A stretch of DNA of 64,000 nt from Gimesia alba (GTDB taxonomy: Bacteria; Planctomycetota; Planctomycetia; Planctomycetales; Planctomycetaceae). The notes below the pieces were generated by a model that had not been told where the DNA came from, searched no databases, and saw nothing but the letters and a program-made list of their open reading frames with translations. Below are positions 1 through 9,124 of this stretch, one piece after another. Location: positions 4,381,546-4,445,545 of the forward strand of contig NZ_CP036269.1 of NCBI RefSeq assembly GCF_007744675.1, written 5' to 3'. A program made the position numbers and the translations under genes. Each line of letters begins with the position of its first letter. Position 1 is the first letter of the stretch.

Positions 1-423
1 CAAATTTCCCATTCTGTGCTCCCGCTGCCTGTCTGTGAGCATGACCGAACCTGACATTGTTACTCTGACTCCTGAAGTTCACCTGACCAGATTGAGTTGG
101 GGCTGAAAAATTTCCTCTTGACGCCCTCCCGCACTTCGCCATCATCCCAGTTGCGCGTCGCGCGCGTGAGCACCACTGGTTCAGGTGAAAAATTGAAACC
201 GGTTTTAACCGCACCTGCAAAAAAACGCTTGTTTTAGACCGATTTTCCAAATGGAATCCTCGAAAAGTTATGCGGGTCGACACACATCGCCACACAACCG
301 CCACTCTGTCAACCAGTCCCACCACAGCTCCAACACACTTCTGCACTCCTTCGCCACACATTTCGTTTCGCTCCCCCTTGACCGCCCCGCGCCCTTCCTG
401 AAAATCAAATAACGCAACCCACC

Positions 424-452
424 CTGAGCAGGTCGGAGCTAGCCGCCGTTTT
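424..452 (+). repeat. Degenerate REP-like fragment
   Basis: The segment reads like the left arm of the large inverted repeat at 34924-35001: a GTGAGCGG-like start, a GCTAGCCGCCGTTT-like end, and several mismatches between. A further partial match (GTGAGCGGATGGGCGCTAGG-like) lies near 672. It is probably a decayed copy of the same palindromic repeat. Confidence 0.45.
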
Positions 453-580
453 TGTTTCAGTAAAGCCCCAAAAAAAACAGACTTCCACGCCAGTCAAATC
501 CTACCAGATATCACCGCCCCCACGCAGATGAACATCCCGCACTGATTTCCACAATCTCAACTGAAGCACTTAAGCACTGT

Positions 581-604
581 CGGGCAAGCCGATCAGTGGC
601 ACAC
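581..604 (+). repeat. GGGCAAGCC-type short repeat, copy 1
   Basis: CGGGCAAGCCGATCAGTGGC followed by ACAC resembles the segment at 998-1026, which shares GGGCAAGCC and a CGGTGCCACAC-like end. The copies differ where a self-pairing stem would vary, as expected for a dispersed hairpin repeat. The family assignment is an inference from two copies only. Confidence 0.4.
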
Positions 605-815
605 GCCAGTGGGAACCGAATTCGAAAATTTGATCTTTTCAGACTTTGAATACCATTGCGTATTCCAGCCGTGAGCGGATGGGCGCTAGGTAATGTTTAT
701 TTAATAGTTTTGTGCGTGATTTTTCGGTCGACAGAGTGAGCTATGTAAGATCAAACCGTAGCCGATGGTGTGATATTGCCTTTGTTTCTTGGGCTATGAC
801 CGCAAAAAAAGCCAC

Positions 816-849
816 TAGCCGCAGGGCGTTAGCCCCGGTTGGACGTCTT
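816..849 (+). repeat. REP-like core repeat, copy A
   Basis: This copy contains the 20-nt core GCAGGGCGTTAGCCCCGGTT, preceded by TAGCC and followed by GGACGTCTT. The 34-nt stretch matches the reverse complement of 60248-60281 at 33 of 34 positions. Other copies of the core are at 17110, 52809 and 53016. No transposase is nearby, so it behaves like a short dispersed non-autonomous repeat. Confidence 0.8.
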
Positions 850-850
850 G

Positions 851-895
851 GGTAGCCACCGTTCGAATTTTTAAACTCTACCTAGCCGCCGGTTT
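851..895 (+). repeat. Degenerate paired REP-like fragments
   Basis: Two related motifs lie in direct orientation, GTAGCCACCGTT and CTAGCCGCCGGTTT, separated by an AT-rich spacer. They match the two arms of the inverted repeat at 34924-35001, but here both point the same way. This looks like a rearranged or decayed copy directly after repeat copy A. Confidence 0.4.
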
Positions 896-997
896 GATCC
901 CACCAGAAAATAACGTCCCCATAGAAAACCAATCCGACCAGACATTACTGACCTTATAGCAATACACGTGACCTTTGTTCGTGACTCTAGCCCTTTC

Positions 998-1026
998 ACC
1001 GTTGGGCAAGCCAACGGTGCCACACG
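998..1026 (+). repeat. GGGCAAGCC-type hairpin repeat, copy 2
   Basis: A perfect 7-bp stem (CCGTTGG at 999-1005, CCAACGG at 1011-1017) closes a 5-nt loop GCAAG and is followed by TGCCACACG. The segment at 581-604 has the same layout. There is no T-run, so it is unlikely to be a terminator. Confidence 0.5.
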
Positions 1027-1061
1027 AGAATTAATAGCACTCTTCCCAATTCTCGACACAC

Positions 1062-1097
1062 AAATAAAAAAGGCAGACAAGCCTGAGCCTGTCTGCC
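1062..1097 (-). terminator. Intrinsic terminator of sat
   Basis: On the minus strand, a GGCAGACA/TGTCTGCC stem of at least 8 bp with a short loop is followed by a run of six T and further T-rich sequence. It starts about 33 nt after the sat stop codon, as expected for a Rho-independent terminator of that gene. Confidence 0.85.
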
Positions 1098-1129
1098 TTT
1101 CGTTTCTCTTCAGTCTTCCTGAAATTGAA

Positions 1130-2389
1130 TCAGGAAACTTTCATGGCTTCCGCAAGAATCTTGGAAGTGCTTTCCCGCATGATACGCGGATCAACCATTT
1201 CACCTTCCTGCAGTGTCGCGCGAACCTGTTTTCCAGAGATGAAAACGGGCTTTTCTTCTGAGTGGTTTTCCATCAGATCGACGCGGCCCAGTGATTCATA
1301 ATAGGCAGCAAAGCCGACATTGACCGGTTCAATCAACAGTTCACCAGCCAGATTATTAAAGATCTCCTGAGCATCGAAGTCACCCCAGATCGCAGTTCCA
1401 TCCGCATAAGGAGCATCAGCGTGTTTACGCCCGATGACGATATTGGTGTAACCCATGTTCTGACGATAGATCGCATGCATGACAGCTTCTTTAGGACCGC
1501 CGTAGAACATTTTGATATCCAGGCCGAGCAACAGAACACGATCAGGAGGATTGTCATCCCGTGGTCCCCAGAGTTCGGGATCACTGTCACCATCGCCCAG
1601 TTCCCGATTCTCGATCAGTTTTTCGTAGGTCTCCATCCGGATTTCCGCACTGACGTCATCACTCTTGGTTTCGCCGATCAGCGGATTCAAAACAGCACCG
1701 GCGTTCTTACCTTGACGCAGTAATGTTTCCAAGCCGTAAACCAAAGCGTATTCGTGTGCACGGTGCAGTGGATTCCGAGTCTGGAAGGCGACAACAGCGT
1801 CCCAGCCTTTTTCAGCAATCAAGGCACGTACTTCACGAGGTGTGAGCACATACTTTCCAAACGAGCTGTTCTTGGGTTGCGGTAACGCTTTGATTTCACC
1901 ACCTAAGAGGTGAGTCTTGTCCGCATCTCCTTCGAGCACCATTGCAGCACCGGGGTGATCAGTGCGTTCAGTCTGATACACACTCTTGAGATACTTGGGC
2001 TTATCCCATTCGAATACATCTTTAATATCCAGAGTGGCGACAATCTCACCAGCCGGATTAGTCAAAGCGACTTTTTGACCGCTGGACAGTGTTGCTGCGA
2101 GTTCTGATGTCACGGGAAGCGACAAAGGAATGGTCCAGGCATATTGTTTGCCATTCACTTCGATACAGGCTTCATCCAGAACACGATTAAAGACGTCTCC
2201 CGTCATGGGTCCGGTCAGGGGACTGAGTGTGCCATCGCCCAGACGGTACACAGTCGATAAATCAGCCGCTGAAACAGGAACTTGGGGAAGGGTTGCTGCT
2301 TCTGCTTTGAAGCTCTCGATTTCCTCTGCAGGAACTGTACAACAGACAGGTTCGCTCAAACCTCCATGAGGGGCAATTAGATCGGCCAT
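1130..2389 (-). CDS. sat: Sulfate adenylyltransferase (ATP sulfurylase)
   Basis: The protein makes adenosine 5'-phosphosulfate from ATP and sulfate, the first step of sulfate activation, in the cytoplasm. From the chosen ATG it has 419 residues, typical of the single-chain bacterial enzyme. An N-terminal PUA-like domain (about 1-165) is followed by the catalytic domain with [11 protein letters not shown] (about 203-213), the [11 protein letters not shown] segment, and GRKHADAP (about 320-327). A longer frame begins 15 nt upstream at a TTG; the ATG at 2389 is preferred. It has its own terminator. An acidic, Pro-rich loop (about 265-285) precedes the LLLGL strand. No APS kinase or CysD/CysN gene is adjacent, so the pathway context is not visible here. 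Confidence 0.95.
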   Translation of the reverse strand: MADLIAPHGGLSEPVCCTVPAEEIESFKAEAATLPQVPVSAADLSTVYRLGDGTLSPLTGPMTGDVFNRVLDEACIEVNGKQYAWTIPLSLPVTSELAATLSSGQKVALTNPAGEIVATLDIKDVFEWDKPKYLKSVYQTERTDHPGAAMVLEGDADKTHLLGGEIKALPQPKNSSFGKYVLTPREVRALIAEKGWDAVVAFQTRNPLHRAHEYALVYGLETLLRQGKNAGAVLNPLIGETKSDDVSAEIRMETYEKLIENRELGDGDSDPELWGPRDDNPPDRVLLLGLDIKMFYGGPKEAVMHAIYRQNMGYTNIVIGRKHADAPYADGTAIWGDFDAQEIFNNLAGELLIEPVNVGFAAYYESLGRVDLMENHSEEKPVFISGKQVRATLQEGEMVDPRIMRESTSKILAEAMKVS

Positions 2390-2552
2390 CGTTTGAATTC
2401 TCAATATTTACAAAAGGGTTCCAGAATCAACGCCAACCATCGGGCGTCTCTAGCTGCGAAATTAGGGAAACGCATGGAAAACTTCAAGCAACAGACGGCT
2501 TGATTCACCGAAATCGAAAAACTCTCCCATTTCAGATCCTTTTCTGCCGTTT

Positions 2553-3374
2553 TCAGCCTCTCAAACCCGCATTCTGCATCAATTGACTCGTGGATTCATA
2601 GGCTTCTCGGACCCATTCCTCAATTTTGTCCGGTTCAGGCGAATATTCCAGTTCCAGTGAAATCGCGCCCGGGATGTTTAATTTTTTGATCTCGCTCAAA
2701 TAGGGATCAAAATCGACGACACCACGCCCGGGGGGTAAATCGCCGTGTACCTTGCCATCACAGTCCGAAATATGCACGTGAATCGCTTTGCCCGCTAATT
2801 TGCGGAGCTCTTCTGCTTTAACATCCGCTAACAGTAAGTGAGAGACATCGATGTTCGCTTTTAAAGCCGGATGGTTGACTTCATCCACAAATCGCACCAT
2901 CGCATCCACACTGTTTAAAAGAGAAAGCGGAAACGGCTCAAGCTCCAGGGCAATTTCCAATCCCAGCGACTCGGCATATCTGGCCAGAATCTGACATTGT
3001 TCGACCCCCAATTGCCATTGTGCTTCGGGTGGAATCACTTCCCGGTTCCAGATATATTCGCCGAGTACCAACAGTAGATTTTTAGCCTCGTACTCATAAC
3101 ACAGATCCAGATAATCCTTCACCCGCTGCAGATGAAAGCGTTGCACGCTCGGATTAAAATCAATCAGGCCCACTGCCACACAGCAAACGGAAACAATCGG
3201 AAGATCCAGGCGGTTACACGTATCCTTCACCAACTTTCGCTCGCGAATATCTACATCCAATGGATCAATAAAGATATCGACACAATCAAAGCCGATCTCT
3301 TTTGTCTTCTCTAACCCCCAGGCTGTATCACGGCCCGCTTGCGCCCAGGCAGAATTAATCATTCCGAGTTTCAT
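2553..3374 (-). CDS. Sugar phosphate isomerase/epimerase (xylose isomerase-like TIM barrel)
   Basis: The predicted 273-residue protein belongs to the AP-endonuclease 2 / xylose isomerase-like TIM-barrel superfamily. The metal-site elements are visible: LELEPFP (Glu), NIDVSHLLL (Asp, His), HVHISDCDG (His, Asp) and a late SLELEY (Glu). The substrate cannot be told from sequence; sugars or inositol derivatives are usual. Tandem ATGs occur at 3377 and 3374. The second has the better spacing to an AAAGGGA ribosome binding site, and the family usually begins MKLG. An upstream in-frame ATG at 3458 would add 28 atypical residues. It is divergent from the SDR gene at 3521, so the two may share a regulatory region and act on related substrates (inference). 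There is no signal peptide. Confidence 0.85.
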   Translation of the reverse strand: MKLGMINSAWAQAGRDTAWGLEKTKEIGFDCVDIFIDPLDVDIRERKLVKDTCNRLDLPIVSVCCVAVGLIDFNPSVQRFHLQRVKDYLDLCYEYEAKNLLLVLGEYIWNREVIPPEAQWQLGVEQCQILARYAESLGLEIALELEPFPLSLLNSVDAMVRFVDEVNHPALKANIDVSHLLLADVKAEELRKLAGKAIHVHISDCDGKVHGDLPPGRGVVDFDPYLSEIKKLNIPGAISLELEYSPEPDKIEEWVREAYESTSQLMQNAGLRG

Positions 3375-3520
3375 CATGTCCCTTTCCCATCTATGGCTGA
3401 CCTGCTTCTGATTCCTTTTGTATAAAGATAGCAAGCCGCTTGCAGAGGGAAAAGCCATTGATCAGAATGAGGACTCACTGAATTCAAGCAATCCCATTTC
3501 GAAGCAGGATCATTCAAGTC

Positions 3521-4330
3521 ATGGACCTCAATTTAACAGGCGCTTCTGTTGTGATTACAGGAGGAGCGAGCGGCATTGGCCTCGTCACAGCCAGAACGTT
3601 TGCAGAAGAAGGAGCGCAGCCCATCCTCTGGGATCTGACCGATGAGGTGCAACAAATCGCCCGCCAGTTGAGCGACGAAACCGGTCAGACGGTCCTGGGA
3701 TTTCAGGTGGACATTACCGATTTCACAGCGGTTCAAACAACGACGCAACAGACCCTCGATCAAGTGCCTCGCATCGATCATCTGGTGCATGCGGCGGCAA
3801 TTGGATCGGGAAAATTTGGGTTTCCATTTACCAATCTCACTCCTGCCGACTGGCCTCGGGTGTTTGCGGTGAACATGCAGGGCATGGTGCATGTTGCGCA
3901 TGCTGTCACGCCGGTCATGCAAGAAACGGAAGCCGGCAGTATGACGTTCATCAGCTCGATTGCAGGACAAATCGGCTCGCAGACCGATCCACCTTATAGT
4001 GCCTCGAAAGCAGCGAACATTAACTTTGCGCAATGTATGGCGAAGGATTTGGCGGCTCAGGGAATTCGCGTGAACTCGGTCTGCCCCGGAATGGTTCAAA
4101 CTCCCTTGAATCAATCAGTCTGGCAGGCATGGAATGATCGCCAGTCGAAAGAGAATCAAAAATCCTATGAGCAATGGGCGGGCGAAAAGATTAAGCAACT
4201 GGTCCCATTACAACGCTGGCAGACTCCGGAAGATATCGCCAATATGATTGTTTTTCTCAGTTCAGATCGTGCCGCTCAAGTGACAGGACAAACCATTAAC
4301 GTGGATGGCGGATTTGTGATGCACTGGTAA
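3521..4330 (+). CDS. SDR family NAD(P)-dependent oxidoreductase
   Basis: A classical short-chain dehydrogenase/reductase of 269 residues. The Rossmann nucleotide-binding motif TGGASGIG is at 13-20, an NAA-like motif appears as HAAAIG near 90, the catalytic Ser lies in FISSIAG (about 146), Tyr159 and Lys163 form YSASK, and the C-terminus has the usual GQTINVDGG. It resembles 3-oxoacyl-ACP reductase and sugar or polyol dehydrogenases; the substrate is not decidable. The divergent neighbour is a sugar isomerase/epimerase, which suggests a sugar or polyol role (inference). A convergent hairpin region separates it from rpsT. Confidence 0.9.
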   Translation: MDLNLTGASVVITGGASGIGLVTARTFAEEGAQPILWDLTDEVQQIARQLSDETGQTVLGFQVDITDFTAVQTTTQQTLDQVPRIDHLVHAAAIGSGKFGFPFTNLTPADWPRVFAVNMQGMVHVAHAVTPVMQETEAGSMTFISSIAGQIGSQTDPPYSASKAANINFAQCMAKDLAAQGIRVNSVCPGMVQTPLNQSVWQAWNDRQSKENQKSYEQWAGEKIKQLVPLQRWQTPEDIANMIVFLSSDRAAQVTGQTINVDGGFVMHW

Positions 4331-4351
4331 AAGCGGACTACCAGCCGCTAT

Positions 4352-4409
4352 AAAAAACTCAAGCCCCAGGTAAATCATTCTGTGGGAACAGAATCAACTA
4401 CGAGGGGCT
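4352..4409 (-). terminator. Terminator of rpsT with nested hairpin
   Basis: The outer stem AGCCCC/GGGGCT encloses a second perfect 7-bp hairpin (ATTCTGT at 4377-4383, ACAGAAT at 4388-4394). On the minus strand the structure is followed by six T (the A run at 4352-4357). It lies about 25 nt after the rpsT stop codon and may also slow transcription from the convergent SDR gene. Confidence 0.65.
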
Positions 4410-4434
4410 GGTATTTTATCGATCGAACTGCTGA

Positions 4435-4704
4435 CTATTCAGCAGTTGTTTTGTTCGCAGATTTTGCCAGTCGCGACTTCGTCCGAGCAGCGGCATTCTT
4501 GTGAATGAGACCTTTGGCAGCAGCCTGATCAATTTTCTTCGCAGCTGTCTGCAGAGCTTTGGTGGCAGCCTGAGCATCATCACCGGCAATTGCTACACGG
4601 GCATTTTTAATGGCGGATCGTAATTCCGATCGGGATGACCGATTACGGAGACGGCGAGTCTCACTTTTTCGCAACGCTGTTTTGGCACTTTTTGAATTTG
4701 GCAT
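4435..4704 (-). CDS. rpsT: 30S ribosomal protein S20
   Basis: An 89-residue, Lys/Arg/Ala-rich protein beginning [15 protein letters not shown], the hallmark of bS20, which binds 16S rRNA in the small subunit. The helical pattern ([19 protein letters not shown], then Ala-rich helices with [18 protein letters not shown]) is complete. Length is normal for the family. No strong Shine-Dalgarno motif precedes the ATG. The gene stands alone, as rpsT usually does, with its own terminator downstream and a 199-nt leader region upstream. Confidence 0.97.
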   Translation of the reverse strand: MPNSKSAKTALRKSETRRLRNRSSRSELRSAIKNARVAIAGDDAQAATKALQTAAKKIDQAAAKGLIHKNAAARTKSRLAKSANKTTAE

Positions 4705-4838
4705 TTTTCGACTTAAGTTTTTTCTGAGTAACTGTTTACAACATAAAACGACATCCGTCTATAAAGACAGTCGCCACTATAAAACCTCAGGCAGAAGAGG
4801 AGCTTAACAACCTCGAACCCGTTATTCCAGCCATTCTG

Positions 4839-4860
4839 AGCTGCTAAAAGCAGCTTTTTT
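4839..4860 (+). terminator. Plus-strand intrinsic terminator-like hairpin
   Basis: A perfect stem AGCTGC/GCAGCT with loop TAAAA is directly followed by six T on the plus strand. Both flanking genes (the TPR gene ending at 4904 and rpsT starting at 4704) are on the minus strand, so no annotated plus-strand transcript ends here. It may end an antisense or small RNA, or read-through from the SDR gene. Confidence 0.55.
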
Positions 4861-4903
4861 CAGGAATTTCTGGAACCAACAGCAAAATTAGACACTGGCT
4901 CAA

Positions 4904-6301
4904 TTAAAGTGCTTCTAAGCGTACTTTTGCATCCCGATAATCATAATCGACGGCCAGAATTTCACTGTAATGATCTTCCGCTTTCTCCTTCTCCTTCGAT
5001 TCTTCGTATAATCGAGCGATCAAATAGTGCGCTTCCTTATATATGTCGGGTTTATCATCAGGGGAAATACTGGGAAGTGCTTTTTCAAACTGTCGTTTCG
5101 CGAGTTCTTTTTTGCCTTCCGCATAGAAACATTTACCCAAAGCCACCAATGCATCCGAACTGATGCGCGTATCTTTCACCGATTGCTGTAATAATGAGAT
5201 TGCCGGTGCCCATTTCTTCAATCGAATAAAGCGTTGGGCCAGATCATATTTGATCCGCATGTCAGCCGGATAGCGTTCGACGCGCTTGGTAAAGATCTCG
5301 ATTTCACGTTTGATTAACGCTTTACTGATGAGGGTCACCCGCTTCTTTGCTTCCTCATTTTCACGATCTGCGTTATAGACATCTTTGGCTTCGGTCAATT
5401 TGACTTTCAACTGCTCCAGCTCGATATCTTCAACTTGCTCTCCGATGTTGGCATCTTTCCCGGAGAGTTCATAAGATTTCTCATAGTTTTCCTTTGCTTC
5501 GTCCAGCTTTCCTTCGCGCCGATAAAAGTCCCCCAGTTTCAGATAATGGTCTTTATTTTCGGGTTCTTTTCGTATCAATCGCTGCAGATCCGCTTCCACA
5601 GATTGTCCGGGACCATCGGGGGCTCCTCCCTTTTGCGCTTGATGCCGTTGTTCGCGCGTCGCACGACCTTCATCATAGGCCGACTGCCGTTTGACCCCAC
5701 TCGATTTCTCGGCTCCTTCATACCCACCTCGAACCCGGGTCTCAGTCGCCATCAAAGCGGTGACTTTGGAACGCGCTTCGCCATCCATAGAATCCAGCTT
5801 AAACACCATCTCCCAGCATTCTCGCGCTTGTTTGAATTCTCCCTTTTCTTCCAGCAGCTCCCCTAGATTCCTGTAATATCCTTTATTGGCCTTGTCATTT
5901 TCAATGGCCATTTTATAACCAAAAATAGCCGCGTCTTCATAACCCAGATTTTGACATGCTTCTGCCATCTCTGCATTTAATACCGCATCCCAGGGATTGA
6001 TGGATAGCCCCTCTTCCGCATACTGATCAACGGAGGCCCAGTCTTTTTTGCGGCGGGAATTTTTGATTTTCGTTTTCAACCCCGCGATTTTGAGGACTCC
6101 CATTTTGGAACCGGAATTGTTATCTCCGTACTTTTTTCGCTCAGCCCCGCGCTTTGTCTGTCGATACAGCAGCGCTTCGGGCTCCAGCTTGACGGCTGTG
6201 GTAAACATCTCGATGGAATAATCCCAGTTTTCTTTCGACAAGGCTTCGTTTCCTCGCCGCCAGCAATCCGCCGCTATTTTTTTGTTTCTGTCAGATGTCA
6301 T
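4904..6301 (-). CDS. Tetratricopeptide repeat protein
   Basis: A soluble 465-residue protein with no signal peptide, made largely of TPR helical pairs. Examples are GNEALSKENWDYSIEMFTTA at the N-terminus, LGYEDAAIFGYKMAIENDKA, KGYYRNLGELLEEKGEFKQA and HYLKLGDFYRREGKLDEAKE. The middle (about 195-235) is a charged low-complexity linker with GYEGAEKSSGVKRQSAYDE, and the end returns to TPRs. It is probably a scaffold for protein contacts; partners are unknown. A GGAAGAG ribosome binding site precedes the ATG. Similar N-terminal TPR proteins are common in planctomycetes. It is unlikely to be an enzyme. Confidence 0.8.
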   Translation of the reverse strand: MTSDRNKKIAADCWRRGNEALSKENWDYSIEMFTTAVKLEPEALLYRQTKRGAERKKYGDNNSGSKMGVLKIAGLKTKIKNSRRKKDWASVDQYAEEGLSINPWDAVLNAEMAEACQNLGYEDAAIFGYKMAIENDKANKGYYRNLGELLEEKGEFKQARECWEMVFKLDSMDGEARSKVTALMATETRVRGGYEGAEKSSGVKRQSAYDEGRATREQRHQAQKGGAPDGPGQSVEADLQRLIRKEPENKDHYLKLGDFYRREGKLDEAKENYEKSYELSGKDANIGEQVEDIELEQLKVKLTEAKDVYNADRENEEAKKRVTLISKALIKREIEIFTKRVERYPADMRIKYDLAQRFIRLKKWAPAISLLQQSVKDTRISSDALVALGKCFYAEGKKELAKRQFEKALPSISPDDKPDIYKEAHYLIARLYEESKEKEKAEDHYSEILAVDYDYRDAKVRLEAL

Positions 6302-6661
6302 AAAGCTCTTCCGATGTTAACCAATGCTCAAAATCTATCGTTGAATGGGTCAATCATGCAGGAACCCACAAACGAAGGGGATCACATCCCGTGTCTGTCT
6401 CTGCAATCTGCTTTCTTTCATACGTTCTAATTCTATATCTTACAAAATTTATTAACACCCTACCATCACAAGTTTTAGTTAATTTCGATATACACAAGTA
6501 CCGCAACATCCAGAAACCTTGGCTGCCGTGCTTGCATCTCTGATCGACCATTCCCACAATGGAACTGAAATTCGGAATTGATCTCGAATTTCGCACACAA
6601 TTATCAACGTCATCTACTGATTTACAACTTTACAGTCATACGTGATCTTTGGAGAACCAAA
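6302..6661. other. Intergenic region, no gene seen
   Basis: A 360-nt AT-rich spacer between the divergent TPR gene and the DUF1080 gene. It should contain both promoters, but I cannot point to a convincing -35/-10 pair. An 80-codon minus-strand frame here has no ribosome binding site and no recognisable composition. Confidence 0.5.
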
Positions 6662-7672
6662 ATGAAGCAGTTCCCGATTTGCGCCCTGTTAGGCTGCTAC
6701 GCACTTTTCGCCCTTGCCCCATTCAGTTACGCCGACTCAAAATCTCCCAAATGGGCGGCCACCAGTGTCAAGGAAGCGGGCCCTGATTTCCAGATCCAGG
6801 GAGAGTATTCCGGAATTTTAGGCGAGGGGAGCAATGATCCGCTGAAGTACGGGGCGCAAGTCATCGCATTAGGCGACGGGAAATTTCGAGCAGTTGGTTA
6901 TCCTGGTGGCCTGCCTGGCGATGGCTGGAATCAGGAAAAGAAAATCACCACCGAAGGCAAAAAATCCGGCAACGTCATTACCTTTGAATCGGAAGACGGC
7001 CGTGGCGATCTCGAAGACGGAAAAATCACGATCTATGATGCCGAAGGCAACGAAGTCGGCGTCCTCAAAAAAGTGAATCGCAAAAGCCCGACCCTCGGCA
7101 AAAAAGCCCCTGAAGGTGCCACTGTGCTATTCGATTCCAACAAAGCAAAGCAGACTGTCAAAAATTTCAAAAATGGTCGCATCACCGAAGATGGTCTGCT
7201 GAAAGAGGGAGTCACCAGCAAAAAAACCTTCAAAGACGGACACTTGCACCTGGAATTCCAACTCCCCTTTATGCCACAGGCACGCGGCCAGGGAAGAAGT
7301 AACAGTGGCTGTTATGTATTAGGCCGTTATGAAGTTCAGATTCTGGACTCCTTCGGTCTGGAAGGCAAAGACAACGAATGTGGCGGCATCTACAAATTGG
7401 GTGCTCCTGATGTTAACATGTGCTTCCCTCCTCTGTCCTGGCAGACCTACGACATCGACTTCCAATCCGCCAAATATGACAAAGAGGGTAACAAGACCGC
7501 CAAGGCGCGTATCACCGTCAAACACAACGGCGTCACCGTTCACGATAACCGTGAAATTGACGAGCCAACTCCGGGCGGAACGAATAAAGATGAAGCGATC
7601 GCAGGCCCGCTGTTCCTGCAGGATCATTCGAATCCTGTCCGCTTCCGAAATATCTGGGTACAAGAAAAATAA
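6662..7672 (+). CDS. Secreted DUF1080 (3-keto-disaccharide hydrolase-like) protein
   Basis: A 336-residue exported protein. The signal peptide (about 1-23, hydrophobic ICALLGCYALFALAPFSYA) ends near ADS. The second half has the concanavalin-like DUF1080 fold: FKDGHLHLEFQLPF, NSGCYVLGRYEVQILDSFG and GPLFLQDHSNPVRFRNIWV, the usual C-terminal signature. In related bacteria such proteins act on or bind sugars outside the cytoplasm; activity here is inference. The N-terminal half (about 40-150) is a separate beta-rich domain. The start is chosen for the GGAGA six bases upstream and for the signal peptide; an upstream in-frame start would place the signal internally. The MFS gene follows 57 nt later and may be co-transcribed. 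Confidence 0.88.
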   Translation: MKQFPICALLGCYALFALAPFSYADSKSPKWAATSVKEAGPDFQIQGEYSGILGEGSNDPLKYGAQVIALGDGKFRAVGYPGGLPGDGWNQEKKITTEGKKSGNVITFESEDGRGDLEDGKITIYDAEGNEVGVLKKVNRKSPTLGKKAPEGATVLFDSNKAKQTVKNFKNGRITEDGLLKEGVTSKKTFKDGHLHLEFQLPFMPQARGQGRSNSGCYVLGRYEVQILDSFGLEGKDNECGGIYKLGAPDVNMCFPPLSWQTYDIDFQSAKYDKEGNKTAKARITVKHNGVTVHDNREIDEPTPGGTNKDEAIAGPLFLQDHSNPVRFRNIWVQEK

Positions 7673-7729
7673 TCAAACCAGTAAAACGGTAACCAGTCCC
7701 GATATTTCCCAGCTGAGGGCCCAAATCTG

Positions 7730-9124
7730 ATGACGGATGCAGACAGTCTGAGTGTAGAAAGTACAGAGACGTCTCTGAAAATGAGACTCTATTTGATGAT
7801 GTTTCTCCAGTATTTTGTGCAGGGATGTTATCTCCCCATCATCACTCTCTATCTGATCGATGCCCTCGGTTTTTCGGCTTTTCAGATTGGAGTCTTTGGT
7901 GCGGCACTGGCAGTGGGGCCCTTATTGGCCCCCTTTGTCTTTGGCCAGATTGTCGACCGTCACTATGCGACAGAACGCGTACTTGCGTTCTGTCACTTTT
8001 CGGGCGGCGTCATTATGCTGGCGCTGTTTTTCCAGACCCAGTACTGGCCTGTGGTGATTCTGGGCGTACTCTATTCGATCCTGTATGTCCCGACCATGAT
8101 GCTCACCAATTCCCTCTCCTTTCAACATTTAAAAGACAGTGACCGCGAATTCCCACTGATCCGTTTGTGGGGTACCATCGGCTTTGTCGTGCCCGCCTGG
8201 GTCGCAGAAGGGATTTTTCTGCGAAATCTGTCAGGAGAGGAATTGAACACAGGACGTGGTATCGTTCTGGCGATGGCAGGCGTCATCGGATTATGTATGG
8301 CTGCGTACTGCTTAACTCTGCCTCATACGCCCCCCGTCAAGAGTGACAAAAAAGATCTCGCTCCCGGCAAAGTACTCAAGATGCTCAAATACCGGCATTT
8401 TCTGATTCTGGTTGTCGTTGCGTTTATTATCTCGATTGTGCATAAGTTTTACTTTCAGTGGAACAGCCCGTTTATCAGTGCCATTCTCAAACAAGGAGGG
8501 GAGATCGGCGCGTGGGAACAGCGCATCAGTTCCATCGGTCAGGTTTTCGAAGTCATCGTGATGGCGGTCCTCGGCTTCGGCATCAAAAAATACGGTTTCA
8601 AAACGGTCATGCTGGTCGGCCTATTATCGTATTTAGTCCGTAGCCTGATCTTCGCTTATGCTTCGACCATCGGGGACGTTTTCGCGGTCTCGTTAACGCT
8701 GACTTGTATCGGACAGGCGATGCACGGGCTTTGTTTCGGTTGCTTTCTGGCGGCCGCTTATATCTATGTCGATAAGGTCGCTCCCCTTGACGTGCGAGGC
8801 ACAATGCAAACATTCTTCGGAACCTTCGTCTTTGGTTTGGGAATGTTTGCCGGAGGATTTATCAGCGGAAGCATCGGCAGTTTTTTCACTTCCAAAGGGA
8901 CAGACGCCTTACTGCGTGCGAAACTGAGCGTTCAATCACAGACAGGGATTCTGGAATTCACACAGAAAAACCTCGATGGGGAACCGCTCACCTTATTACG
9001 CGACTGGCCTGGTATCTGGTTAAGCAGTGCTGCGATTGCTCTATTCGCGACGATATTATTCTGGGCTCTGTTCCCCAAAATCGATACCTCGCACCGTCTC
9101 TCTCACTCTGAAGAAACGCCCTAG
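7730..9124 (+). CDS. MFS transporter, nucleoside/sugar symporter-like
   Basis: A 464-residue inner membrane protein with about 12 hydrophobic segments in two halves separated by a charged cytoplasmic loop (about 198-215, PPVKSDKKDLAPGKVLKM). Features typical of the nucleoside:H+ symporter-like MFS group are PLLAPFVFGQIVDRHYATERV (loop 2-3) and FPLIRLWGTIGFV. Such transporters import nucleosides or sugars; the substrate here is unknown. It follows the DUF1080 gene by 57 nt, and the next small gene starts at the very next base after its stop, so the three probably form one unit. A long periplasmic insertion (about 395-430) precedes the last membrane span. Confidence 0.85.
   Translation: MTDADSLSVESTETSLKMRLYLMMFLQYFVQGCYLPIITLYLIDALGFSAFQIGVFGAALAVGPLLAPFVFGQIVDRHYATERVLAFCHFSGGVIMLALFFQTQYWPVVILGVLYSILYVPTMMLTNSLSFQHLKDSDREFPLIRLWGTIGFVVPAWVAEGIFLRNLSGEELNTGRGIVLAMAGVIGLCMAAYCLTLPHTPPVKSDKKDLAPGKVLKMLKYRHFLILVVVAFIISIVHKFYFQWNSPFISAILKQGGEIGAWEQRISSIGQVFEVIVMAVLGFGIKKYGFKTVMLVGLLSYLVRSLIFAYASTIGDVFAVSLTLTCIGQAMHGLCFGCFLAAAYIYVDKVAPLDVRGTMQTFFGTFVFGLGMFAGGFISGSIGSFFTSKGTDALLRAKLSVQSQTGILEFTQKNLDGEPLTLLRDWPGIWLSSAAIALFATILFWALFPKIDTSHRLSHSEETP

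Larger units (their letters stand above)
1..1129. other. Gene-free region with repeat fragments
   Basis: No open frame here resembles a protein; the short ones have no ribosome binding site or recognisable composition. The stretch lies downstream of sat (minus strand) and holds that gene's terminator. It also holds at least six fragments of short palindromic repeats, some matching copies elsewhere in the window. It looks like a repeat-rich intergenic spacer, possibly with decayed sequence. A gene off the left edge could end here, but I see no sign of one. Confidence 0.6.

Noticed and set aside
581-1026. Possible CRISPR-like array
   Set aside because: The repeats are too few, unevenly spaced and unlike each other; no cas gene is present.
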